A stretch of 64,000 nucleotides of DNA, taken from NCBI RefSeq assembly GCF_036053395.1, contig NZ_CP107942.1, positions 10,096,001 through 10,160,000 of the forward strand, written 5' to 3'. The stretch's first letter is position 1. Each line of letters begins with the position of its first letter. This document shows positions 34,027 to 41,264 of this stretch, piece by piece. Origin of the DNA: Actinoplanes sp. NBC_00393. GTDB taxonomy: Bacteria > Actinomycetota > Actinomycetes > Mycobacteriales > Micromonosporaceae. Position numbers and translations under genes: made by a program. The notes beneath the pieces are model-generated. The model was given only the letters and a program-made list of their open reading frames with translations, searched no databases and was not told the origin of the DNA.

Positions 34027-34215
34027 TCAGCGGTTATTGGCCGCGTACTTGGCGAGGTGCCGGCCGACCGGTCCGTAGGGGCAGCGGCGGCAGGTCACGG
34101 TGTTGCGGGTGAAACGGTGCGGTTTGCGCCAGGTGCCGCAGGCGGTGCAGCGGACCGCGATAGCGCGGCCGTGCCGGTCACGGCGTACTCGCGGGATCAG
34201 TGCGGTCTTGGTCAT
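34027..34215 (-). CDS. Small basic zinc-finger-like protein
   Basis: A 62-residue protein rich in Arg and Lys with two Cys pairs: VRCTACGTWRKPHRF and TCRRCPYGPVGRHLAKY. It probably folds as a zinc ribbon and may bind nucleic acid. The start overlaps the FtsK-like gene's stop by 4 nt. Confidence 0.7.
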   Translation of the reverse strand: MTKTALIPRVRRDRHGRAIAVRCTACGTWRKPHRFTRNTVTCRRCPYGPVGRHLAKYAANNR

Positions 34216-35060
34216 GCGACGGTCCTCAGTTCGGCTTCGAGTTCCGCGCGGCCGCGCCGGATCCAGGCGGAGTAGTCGGCGACGCGGATGATGTCGGCGT
34301 TGCTCAGGTAGGCGCCCTTGACCAGGGCGGGGATGCCGCCTTCGGCGATCAGGAAGCCGCAGCCCTGGTTGTTCGGGTCGACGGTGTTGCTGCTGTAGCC
34401 GCGGGCGGCCCAGCCGTGACCGAGGACGATGTCGGAGGACACGTCGGTGGTGCAGCGGCCGGCGAACCGCCAGGCGAACAGGTCGCGCAGGCTGGTCGGG
34501 ATGATGTCCGAGCTGGGGCGCTGGGTGGCGGCGATGACGATGATGCCGACCGCGCGGCCCCGGGCGACCAGGTCGCGCAGCAGCGAGTAGAACCGTTTCT
34601 GGTCCTTTTCCTCTCCGGCCGTGGCCGAGAAGTAGGCGATCTCATCGACTGCGACGAGGATCGCGTTGAACGCGTCGTTCGGCGCGAACTTCTGCCGGCG
34701 CACCGAACGCAGGAACGCGTACCGGTTGTCCATGACCGTTTGCAGGCGTTCCAGGGTGAGGATCGCCAGATCCAGGTCCGGGCCGACGAACACGTCGGCG
34801 CAGTCCTCCCACAGGCCGAGTTCGACCTGTTTGCCGTCGAGCAGGCACAGGCTCACGTCATGGCACAGCGCGGCGGTGCCGACGATGGTGTTCAGCAGCG
34901 AAGATTTTCCGGCGCCGGGCTCGCCGCCGATGAGCATGTTGCGGTAGATCAGCGGCAGGTAGACCGGGTGGCCGAACTCGTCGAGGCCGAGGAACACCGG
35001 GTCGAAGATGGACATCAGGGTGCCGACCGGGATGCTCGGCCGGGCGAATGGTGGAGACAT
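34212..35060 (-). CDS. FtsK/SpoIIIE-type DNA translocase (Tra ATPase)
   Basis: A 282-residue ATPase expected to pump double-stranded element DNA between hyphae during conjugation. Walker A is GGEPGAGKSS (residues 45-54), Walker B AILVAVDEIAYF with D139/E140, and IVIAATQRPSSDIIPTSLRDLFAWRFAGR is the FtsK signature region. It has no TM helices; these are in the upstream gene, so the Tra function is split. ATG 35060 is preferred because family similarity starts there. Palindrome copy 3 is about 95 nt upstream. Confidence 0.92.
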   Translation of the reverse strand: MSPPFARPSIPVGTLMSIFDPVFLGLDEFGHPVYLPLIYRNMLIGGEPGAGKSSLLNTIVGTAALCHDVSLCLLDGKQVELGLWEDCADVFVGPDLDLAILTLERLQTVMDNRYAFLRSVRRQKFAPNDAFNAILVAVDEIAYFSATAGEEKDQKRFYSLLRDLVARGRAVGIIVIAATQRPSSDIIPTSLRDLFAWRFAGRCTTDVSSDIVLGHGWAARGYSSNTVDPNNQGCGFLIAEGGIPALVKGAYLSNADIIRVADYSAWIRRGRAELEAELRTVA

Positions 35061-35154
35061 GGCGCGGTGGCTCCGATCGGACAGGAGGTGGTGGGTCCGG
35101 CGTGACGCTGGTGACGACAGGTCGAGGCCACGCCGGAGCACCGGTGGAAGGGTT

Positions 35155-35170
35155 TGACACGTACGTGTCA
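35155..35170. promoter_or_regulatory. 16-bp palindrome, copy 3
   Basis: Same TGACACGTACGTGTCA palindrome in the 117-nt gap between the membrane protein gene and the FtsK-like gene, 8 nt from the stop codon of the former. Confidence 0.7.
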
Positions 35171-35177
35171 GGAACGG

Positions 35178-36101
35178 TTAGGCGTAGTCGCTGTTGTCGA
35201 TGCCGTCCGAGGACGGCTCCGGCGGGCGCGGGCGGCGCGGCCGGGTGTTGGTGTCGGGTGAGCGGCGGGAACGCTCCGGGACGTCGGCGAGGTTCACGCC
35301 GGTCGGCGGGGCGGCCGGGGAGACCGGCGCGGTGGCCGGCATGCTGTCCGGAACGTGGTCCGGCAGGCTCGACAGCACGGTGTCCGCCAGGGTGTCGCGG
35401 CGGGTGATGTCGAAGCGGATCAGCGCCGCGTACTTACGTGAGGCGCGGTTGACGCGGATCTCGTTGGCCCAGCAGGCGACTGCCAGTTTCGACAGTTGGC
35501 CGGGCTGTTCCAGGTCGTGCATCGACAGGCCGGGACGCAGCCACACCCAGACCCGTTCACCGGCCGGGGTCGGCCGGGCGAGCAGGATGAACGGCAGCGT
35601 GCCGTGCCGGTTGGTGGCGATGAACGCGGCGAAGCAGGTCCGCAGCCGGTGCCGCACGGTCAGGCACCAGTACACCGACATCACACCGATCCGGATCACC
35701 CGGACCAGCCCGACAGCCGTGCCGACCGTGACGACCAGGCCGAGCGAGAGCCACAACGGGGTGGCCATCATCAGCCACGTCCAGCCGTAGACCAGGAAGC
35801 CGCCGAGGATCACCTCGGGCAGCCACCACCAGACGATCCGCAGGATCGGCCAGACCAGAACCAGCGCGCCGAAAGCGGCGCCGGTGAACACGCCGAGCGC
35901 GATACCGGTCAGCAGGCCGAGGATCGGATGGATGTAGTGCGAGGCGACCGTGCCGGCCAGAACGCCGACGATGGCCAGGGTGACCCAGAACGTGATCTTC
36001 GCCTTGCGGCGCTGGGAACGAGCCATCGGGGCCTCGATGACCGTGACGGTCTGACCCTTGCTGTTTCCGCCGGTCAACGTGCGGCGGGTAGACTTGGACA
36101 C
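35178..36101 (-). CDS. Membrane partner of the FtsK-like ATPase
   Basis: A 307-residue protein with about four TM helices in residues ~35-150 (FWVTLAIVGVLAGTVAS, ILGLLTGIALGVFTGAAFGALVLVWPIL, VILGGFLVYGWTWLMM, LWLSLGLVVTVGTAVGLV). A cytoplasmic domain follows (PFILLARPTPAGERVWVWLRPGLSMHDLE...CWANEIRV) and then a Pro/Arg-rich tail. This is the layout of the N-terminal membrane and linker part of FtsK/TraSA-type proteins, here encoded separately from the ATPase. It probably forms the membrane pore or anchor. Confidence 0.8.
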   Translation of the reverse strand: MSKSTRRTLTGGNSKGQTVTVIEAPMARSQRRKAKITFWVTLAIVGVLAGTVASHYIHPILGLLTGIALGVFTGAAFGALVLVWPILRIVWWWLPEVILGGFLVYGWTWLMMATPLWLSLGLVVTVGTAVGLVRVIRIGVMSVYWCLTVRHRLRTCFAAFIATNRHGTLPFILLARPTPAGERVWVWLRPGLSMHDLEQPGQLSKLAVACWANEIRVNRASRKYAALIRFDITRRDTLADTVLSSLPDHVPDSMPATAPVSPAAPPTGVNLADVPERSRRSPDTNTRPRRPRPPEPSSDGIDNSDYA

Positions 36102-36148
36102 GACGATTCCTCCCTCTCCGGAGGGCTAGGAGTTGTGGTTGAACAGGT

Positions 36149-36187
36149 GCGGGGCCGCACCTAGACGCCAATCTCTGGCGGCCCCGC
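36149..36187 (-). terminator. Hairpin between regulator gene and the transfer operon
   Basis: GCGGGGCCGC and GCGGCCCCGC form a perfect 10-bp stem with a 19-nt loop, downstream of the 36,231-36,617 gene. It could terminate or attenuate transcription into the transfer genes. A second small CCCTC/GAGGG hairpin follows at about 36,111-36,124. Confidence 0.55.
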
Positions 36188-36230
36188 GTCTGCGAAATCG
36201 GTGGCTACAGGAGCCAGACGGACGAACTGA

Positions 36231-36617
36231 TCAGGCGGCTTGCAGGGCCGTCGGGCTAGACACCACCTCCAGGCCGGACGCCTTGTACGCGGTACCGCTA
36301 CGGGTTTTGCCGTTCTGCTCCGACACCCACGGCAGCGCCTCCAGATCCAGCGGGACGACTCGGTCGCCGTCCTGCACATCCGGCTTCTCGGCACTGACGA
36401 TCGTGATGTTGAGCTGCGCGGCCCACTTCCGACCGAGCGCCCGGCCACGGCCGAACACCGGCGCGGTCCACATCGGCAGACCGGTCTCACGGGTGTCGCG
36501 CTTCTGCACACCGTCGCCGTCAAGCTTCGGCACGATGTCGTCCGCCATCTCGAAGATGACGCTGCTGGTGTCCAGCATCAGACGCGGCTGATTGCTCACG
36601 CGGGGCTGGTTCGGCAT
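36231..36617 (-). CDS. AICE regulatory-type protein (possibly SCO3933-like)
   Basis: A 128-residue protein at the head of the minus-strand backbone: KRDTRETGLPMWTAPVFGRG...NITIVSAEKPDVQDGDRVVPLDLEALPWVSEQNGKTRSGTAYKASGLE. The beta-rich, OB-like pattern with PMWT and GD...V.L is what I associate with small regulatory proteins near tra genes in AICEs. The name is from memory and uncertain. AAGGAG precedes the ATG. Confidence 0.6.
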   Translation of the reverse strand: MPNQPRVSNQPRLMLDTSSVIFEMADDIVPKLDGDGVQKRDTRETGLPMWTAPVFGRGRALGRKWAAQLNITIVSAEKPDVQDGDRVVPLDLEALPWVSEQNGKTRSGTAYKASGLEVVSSPTALQAA

Positions 36618-36678
36618 AGCTGACTCCTTGGTTTGGTTGAACGCCCGAAGGGACGTCGGTCAGGGAAGCGTTCCTGTA

Positions 36679-36738
36679 TCGCAACCCTGTTGCGCAACAC
36701 TGTAGCGAAACCAGATAGTGGTGCGCAACGGAGTTGCG
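36679..36738. promoter_or_regulatory. Divergent control region with CGCAAC repeats
   Basis: The 134 nt between the two divergent small genes contains a perfect palindrome GTTGCGCAAC (36,689-36,698), a second GTGCGCAAC (36,721) followed by GTTGCG, and TCGCAACCCTGTTGCG. These look like operators for the small HTH protein encoded just downstream on the plus strand. Confidence 0.5.
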
Positions 36739-36751
36739 GTACTCTGTTGTG

Positions 36752-36985
36752 GTGGCTGACCCGCGCGACCTTCTTCGTACCGCTACGGAGCGGTATCGCA
36801 AGACCGCCACTGATCACGATGCGGCCAGGCTGGCCGCCATTGACGCTGTACTTGCGGCCCTAAAGGCGGGTATCGGGCCATCGGAAGTTGAACGACTCTC
36901 TCCATTTACTGGGGCTTACGTGCGGCGCATCGCCCGCGAAAATGGCGTCCCGCCAGCAGCACCCGGCCCCAAGGCCAGTACCTAG
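36752..36985 (+). CDS. Small helix-turn-helix protein
   Basis: A 77-residue protein beginning VADPRDLLRTATERYRKTATDHDAARLAAIDAVLAAL, then a likely recognition helix region GIGPSEVERLSPFTGAYVRRIARENG. The pattern fits a compact HTH DNA-binding protein. It starts inside or next to the CGCAAC repeat region, suggesting autoregulation and control of the divergent regulator. GTG 36749 is also in frame. Confidence 0.65.
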   Translation: MADPRDLLRTATERYRKTATDHDAARLAAIDAVLAALKAGIGPSEVERLSPFTGAYVRRIARENGVPPAAPGPKAST

Positions 36986-37162
36986 CGCTCCATCACCCCC
37001 TCTGTGTGGGTTCCCCTCAACGTCATCAATTCAACGTGACGTGCGGATCAAGTCGCCAGAACTGGTGCCGAACTGGCACTGCACTGCACATGCACGAGGC
37101 CCGCGACACATAGGTCGTCGCCTCTACACTCGCGACTGAGATCACTCAACGTGGGGGAGAAG

Positions 37163-38362
37163 GTGCTGGTCGTAACAACATGGCACGGCGACACAGCCGC
37201 TGCCCTCCGCCTAGCGCTCCGGATGACATGCGAAGAGTTCGCAAACCATCTCGGAGTCTCGGGGCGTGGCGTGTCCAAGTGGGAGGCCAACCCGGGGACC
37301 GAGCTGTCCTTAAAGACTCAGCAGCTGCTCGATACCGCCCTCCGGCTAGCGGCGGACGATGCCCAGGCGCGATTCGTGCAGTTGCAGGCAGAGCGATCGA
37401 CTAGCCAAGCCGCAACAGCGGACAGCCCGACCATCGAGCTGCCGACGATTCAACCAGCGAGCATCGCGCCTGGCATGGTGTCTTCTCTCGGCGAAGGTCT
37501 ACGTCATCACTACACGGCTGACAACCTGCTCGGCCCGCGGGTGCTCTTGCCAGTGATCGAGGCTCAGGCGAACGCGATTGAATCACTTGCCAGGAACGCA
37601 GGCGGCCAGACGCTAACGGATCTGCTTCAGGTCGGCGCCGGCTACGCCGAGTTTGCGGGATGGCTCGCGCAGGACTCGGGCGAAGCTGCTGCCGCAACGG
37701 GCTGGTATCGCCGAGCGCTTGAACTTGCCGAGGCAGCTGGGGACGACCGGATGGCGGGGTTCGTACTCATGCGTCGCGCGGTGCAAGCAATCGGTGCCCG
37801 GCAAGGCAGGCATGCGGCCCAGATGGCGCATGCCGCACAGCGAAGTGGTGATCCTTCGACTCTTCGCGTCCGAGCCATCGCAGCTCAGATGGAGGCAGTC
37901 GGCTATGCCGTCGACGGGATAGCGTCTGAAGCCGACCGGGCACTCGATCTGGCCGAGTCCGTGTTGGCAGACAGCCAGACGGCAGAACCTGAGATCGGGG
38001 ATCCATCGATCAGTCGCTATTGCGACCTCGGTCTGTACCTGGACATCACCAGAGCAAAGTGTCATCTGGAGTTGCAACGCGGCGATGCTGCTGTCGAAGC
38101 ATTCGCCAAGGTCCTTGACGCGTTGCCACCTGAGTATCACCGTGACCGGGGGCAGTACCTCGGGCGCCTCGCGCAGGCCTACGTGCTGTCCGGAGCGCCG
38201 GCGGAGGCGTGTTCGACGGCGGAAGAGGCACTAGCCATTGCCGTCGGCACGGGTTCGTCTCGTACCATCAAGGACCTACAAAGCTTGGTGCGGCAGTTGG
38301 AACCCTGGTCACAGACCGCGCCGGTCGTGAAGCTCCGAGCCCTGCTGGTGAGCACGAAGTGA
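37163..38362 (+). CDS. XRE-family regulator with TPR-like domain (cargo)
   Basis: A 399-residue protein: N-terminal XRE HTH (LRLALRMTCEEFANHLGVSGRGVSKWEANPG), a low-complexity linker, then helical TPR-like repeats (AATGWYRRALELAEAAGDDRMAGFVLMRRA, AYVLSGAPAEACSTAEEALAIA). GTG 37163 follows GGGGGAGA closely; GTG 37151 is an alternative. It lies 16 nt upstream of the PP2C-like gene, so the two likely form one unit. It differs in sequence from the chromosomal XRE/TPR gene at 16.6 kb. Confidence 0.82.
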   Translation: MLVVTTWHGDTAAALRLALRMTCEEFANHLGVSGRGVSKWEANPGTELSLKTQQLLDTALRLAADDAQARFVQLQAERSTSQAATADSPTIELPTIQPASIAPGMVSSLGEGLRHHYTADNLLGPRVLLPVIEAQANAIESLARNAGGQTLTDLLQVGAGYAEFAGWLAQDSGEAAAATGWYRRALELAEAAGDDRMAGFVLMRRAVQAIGARQGRHAAQMAHAAQRSGDPSTLRVRAIAAQMEAVGYAVDGIASEADRALDLAESVLADSQTAEPEIGDPSISRYCDLGLYLDITRAKCHLELQRGDAAVEAFAKVLDALPPEYHRDRGQYLGRLAQAYVLSGAPAEACSTAEEALAIAVGTGSSRTIKDLQSLVRQLEPWSQTAPVVKLRALLVSTK

Positions 38363-38378
38363 CGGAGGTACCCGCCGA

Positions 38379-39200
38379 GTGTTCGCTCTAGCCACCGATG
38401 CCGCGCCCGGTCGTCCCAACGAGGATTTCGTTGTGGCAACCCCGGAGATCGCCGTAGTCGTTGATGGTGCTGGCATCCCATTCGGGGGGTGCCTTCATGG
38501 CGTTGCCTGGTACGCCCAGCAACTTGGCGTGCAAACACTTTCGGCCCTGGTCGAAAAGCCAGGCATCGCTCTGAATGAGGGACTGGCCATCGGGATCGCG
38601 GCGGTTGCAGACCTCCATCGTGACACCTGCGACCTGAGCAATCCCGGAACGCCCTGTGCGGCCATTGGGATCCTGCGGATTGGCGAGGACCAGGTCGACA
38701 CGCTGGCGCTGTCTGACGTGAGCATCGTCGTCGATCTCGAATCTGGGCCGGAGGTGACGTGTGACCTCTCGATCGAAGAGATCAGCGGCACCGAGCCGGA
38801 CGCGGTTGCTGGATTCGTGTTCGGTTCCGAGGGGCATCAGGCTGCATTGGCCGGCCTAGTTGCGAGACAAACCGCCACCCGTAACCGGACAGATGGCTGG
38901 TGGGTGGCAGCGGCAGATCCTGAGGCGGCTCATTTTGCCCACGTGAGCAGCTACCCCAGATCCGCCATGGTCCGTGCCAGCGCTTTCAGCGACGGTGCAA
39001 CCCGTCCGGTCGACCAGATGCGTTGCTATGAGTGGAGCGCATATCTCGATTTGCTCGACAAGATTGGCCCAGCCGGTCTCATCGGGCAGGTCCGCGCCAT
39101 CGAGACCGCTGATCCAGATGGTGAGCGGTTCCCGCGGACTAAGCGTCACGACGATGCGACTGTTGCTCAGTACCAGGCCGGTCTGACCTTCAGTTCATAG
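38379..39200 (+). CDS. PP2C-like phosphatase family protein (cargo)
   Basis: A 273-residue protein with PP2C-like landmarks: PNEDFVVATPEIAVVVDGAG at the N-terminus (Asp in VDG), a central LALSDVSIVV strand, and RHDDATVAQYQ near the end (the DDxT/S metal motif). The middle is divergent, and some metal-binding positions may be missing, so activity is unsure. GTG 38379. Paired with an XRE/TPR regulator, it may form a small signalling or regulatory cassette. Confidence 0.72.
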   Translation: MFALATDAAPGRPNEDFVVATPEIAVVVDGAGIPFGGCLHGVAWYAQQLGVQTLSALVEKPGIALNEGLAIGIAAVADLHRDTCDLSNPGTPCAAIGILRIGEDQVDTLALSDVSIVVDLESGPEVTCDLSIEEISGTEPDAVAGFVFGSEGHQAALAGLVARQTATRNRTDGWWVAAADPEAAHFAHVSSYPRSAMVRASAFSDGATRPVDQMRCYEWSAYLDLLDKIGPAGLIGQVRAIETADPDGERFPRTKRHDDATVAQYQAGLTFSS

Positions 39201-39628
39201 GCTTCGAGGCGTCGGGTAACGGCGTGTGGACGGACGTGGCTGCCTGTTCAGCTTTTGTGAGAAGTTTCTATACGGGTTCAAGGCGGCCCGCTTCGCGGGC
39301 CGCTCGCGCCGCCCAAGCAGGGCCGGGCAGAGCCCGCCACGACGCCGCCGGCTTCGCCTTGGCGTCGTGGTTGCAGCCCTGCGGCAGGCGCGATACGCGA
39401 AGAAGCCCCGGGTCGCCGAAGTAGCAGGCAGTCCGGGGCTTGAGGTTTCTCGGTGGCATGACGCCTCAGGCGGGGTGGCGTCAATCCCGTCACCCTTCGT
39501 CCGGGGCCTTGGCTCCACCACGAAGGCCGACCGGACGGGGGGCCGATCGTACTTCTGGCGCTGCTAGGTGGGGGGACCCCGAGGTGCCAGAGCATCGGCT
39601 TGTGGACCCTCGCCCTCTTGGAAGGATG
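39201..39628. other. Hairpin-rich non-coding stretch of the element
   Basis: No supported gene in 428 bases. Three strong inverted repeats are present: GCGGCCCGC/GCGGGCCGC with a 3-nt loop (39,283-39,303), CCACGACGCC/GGCGTCGTGG (39,337-39,370), and AAGCCCCGG/CCGGGGCTT (39,403-39,441). They could be transcription terminators or single-strand origins needed for rolling-circle replication or transfer. Confidence 0.6.
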
Positions 39629-40024
39629 CTAGAAGGGAGGCTCATCGTCGAACGGGCTCGCCTCGACCTCGATCTGAACTTGATCTCCGACCGTCACCAG
39701 GATCAGGTTGCGACCGGCGTCAGTGAAGTCATCTGTAATCTCCTTCAACCGTCGCCCGCTGAACGTTACTGATCCTTTTTGGTCCTGGTAGTCGGTGACG
39801 GTAGCTACAGAGAGCTTCGGTTGTACATGTGTAACTCGGAAGTTCAAGATCGGCACTCGTACGATTCCTAAAATTTCTCCCGAGTCGGGGTCTTTGATTT
39901 CGTTAATTTGGAGTAGCTTTGCGCTGGCGCCTACTGCCACACCTGAATCTGATCCCATGTTCAGGGCAATCATATGGTGAGTCAGGATCCTAGCGACCTT
40001 AGCATTCAGCTTGATCTTACTCAT
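39629..40024 (-). CDS. FlgT-C-like beta-barrel protein
   Basis: A 131-residue protein from ATG 40024 (a second ATG at 40030 is in frame): LNAKVARILTHHMIALNMGSDSGVAVGASAKLLQINEIKDPDSGEILGIVRVPILNFRVTHVQPKLSVATV. The pattern of a beta barrel with GS..GV..G, DP.SGE.LG and VT.V..K.S.A is that of the FlgT C-terminal/SH3-like domain. It overlaps the upstream membrane coiled-coil gene by 8 nt. The DNA is distinctly more AT-rich than its surroundings, suggesting recent acquisition. Function unknown. Confidence 0.7.
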   Translation of the reverse strand: MSKIKLNAKVARILTHHMIALNMGSDSGVAVGASAKLLQINEIKDPDSGEILGIVRVPILNFRVTHVQPKLSVATVTDYQDQKGSVTFSGRRLKEITDDFTDAGRNLILVTVGDQVQIEVEASPFDDEPPF

Positions 40025-40727
40025 CTGCAACCTCGCCGATCTCCAATGCCTTTACCTGCTGCCAAAGCTGGGGAAAGTATGAATCTTGCACTTCATAGGT
40101 TTCGAGACGAACCTTTGAGGGTGCGCTCTCATCGTATGGGGCTCGGTCCCGTAGGTGGCTCCAAAACTTCGGCGAAAAATCTTCGATGCAAGATAAGTGC
40201 ACGACTTGCCTCAGCTCGTCAACATGGACGACCTCAACAGCCCCCTTTATTGCATCGGCGACTTGGCCTACGACCAAGAAGCGTGTTCCCGGCTGAGGGA
40301 CTATTCCACTAGGCTCGAAGTTGGCAAAAATGGCTAATTGTCCTTGTGATTCTGCAATACCAATTATCTCGGGTGGTGGAACCTCCTGCGAAAGAAGCGC
40401 ACCAAGTGCCTGTGCCCTACCCTCTTTGAGCCCAAGCAGAAAGATTTCCTTGGCTCGATGCTCTGCTTGCGTGAGCTCAGCGGTCAACTTCGCGACTCGT
40501 TGTTCACCCTCGCTCGCCTTTTGTTCCAGCAGTGAGAAATCCCGAAGCTTGGTCGCGGTGTCCACTATCTTTTTGAAAGCGATGGGGGCTGCTCCTAGGG
40601 CTAGAGCAACACCTACGACGATGAAGAAGACTGGCTCCCAGTGAAGCTGAGCGGCTCCTAAGTAGAGGCCGACAACGCCGGCCAAGGAGAGCGCCCACGT
40701 CCAGAAGCGTTGAAGAAAGTCTTTCAA
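40017..40727 (-). CDS. Membrane-anchored coiled-coil protein
   Basis: A 236-residue protein: two TM helices (WTWALSLAGVVGLYLGAAQL and VFFIVVGVALALGAAPIAF), a coiled coil (KLRDFSLLEQKASEGEQRVAKLTAELTQAEHRAKEIFLLG), then a soluble alpha-beta domain (GQLAIFANFEPSGIVPQPGTRFLVVGQVADAIKGAVEVVHVDE). It is the first gene of an AT-richer two-gene module with the FlgT-C-like protein. Family not recognised. The layout of a membrane anchor, signalling coil and sensing domain would suit a defence or stress module, but that is speculation. Confidence 0.7.
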   Translation of the reverse strand: MKDFLQRFWTWALSLAGVVGLYLGAAQLHWEPVFFIVVGVALALGAAPIAFKKIVDTATKLRDFSLLEQKASEGEQRVAKLTAELTQAEHRAKEIFLLGLKEGRAQALGALLSQEVPPPEIIGIAESQGQLAIFANFEPSGIVPQPGTRFLVVGQVADAIKGAVEVVHVDELRQVVHLSCIEDFSPKFWSHLRDRAPYDESAPSKVRLETYEVQDSYFPQLWQQVKALEIGEVADE

Positions 40728-41228
40728 CGGGAAGATCCACCCTTGATCAACTCGGCGGAAGTGAGCCAGTAGAGGCTACAGCATTGCTGCGACGTGTGCT
40801 TCCCTGCAAAGCGCACCCTTCCACCTGGGTCCATCGACTTCCCTAGCTCGGCGTCGGCCGTTTTATCAGCTGGCATGCCCTCGCCGGGCGGGCAGGCTCC
40901 CGGGATGAGAAGGACTTCGTTCCCTCACGGTGACATCCGTGAGGTCAGAGTCATCCCGGTCGCCTGCCCAGAGGGATGCCAGCCCACCGCCAGGGCGTCA
41001 AACGGTGGGGCTGTTTGACGCCCTGGCGGTGGCCCAGCATGGCGAAGCCCAGGCGACCGGGATGACTCCTCGGGTAGTGGTATGGCGCCCGGCCTGGCGG
41101 CCCCGGTCCAGGGCGTCCCCAGGGCGTCAGGGCGTCTCTAGGGCGTCGGACGCCGACCAAGGTCGGCCAAAGTTGACCAACAACACCTAGTAATAAGGAG
41201 AGGTCAGCACCCTCGCGGCGGTCGTGAC
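40728..41228. other. Non-coding right end of the element with nested inverted repeats
   Basis: No supported gene in 501 bases. Structures, from left: CCTCACGG/CCGTGAGG (40,924-40,945); an outer 19-bp pair GAGTCATCCCGGTCGCCTG (40,949) and its complement at 41,050-41,068; and an inner 20-bp pair at 40,984-41,003 and 41,013-41,032 around a 9-nt loop. The inner arms contain AGGGCGTC. A ~120-nt cruciform of this quality suggests an origin, oriT/clt-like or recombination site. Confidence 0.75.
41110..41147. promoter_or_regulatory. Candidate arm-type integrase/Xis sites, right
   Basis: Four direct AGGGCGTC copies at 41,110, 41,121, 41,129 and 41,140, about 80-120 bp inside the right att repeat, mirror the two copies at the left end. 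Confidence 0.55.
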
Positions 41229-41264
41229 CTTGAGGGCGACGGACGAGTCGGCCTGTACGCCGGA
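41229..41264. repeat. Right attachment site (36-bp direct repeat, rnpB 3' end)
   Basis: Identical to 26,267-26,302. It covers the last ~29 nt of rnpB, including the 3' strand of helix P1, plus 7 nt beyond. The integration thus leaves a complete rnpB on this side. Confidence 0.9.

Larger units (their letters stand above)
26267..41264. mobile_element. Integrated AICE-like element in the 3' end of rnpB
   Basis: About 15.0 kb bounded by the 36-bp perfect repeat. It carries the AICE hallmark set: tyrosine integrase and Xis at one end, a RepSA-like replication initiator, an FtsK/SpoIIIE-type transfer ATPase with a membrane partner, a DUF2637 (SpdB-type) protein and regulators. Almost all backbone genes are on the minus strand and overlap. 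The right end has cargo on both strands, partly of lower GC. The target, RNase P RNA, is less usual than the tRNA genes used by well-known AICEs such as pSAM2. Confidence 0.9.
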
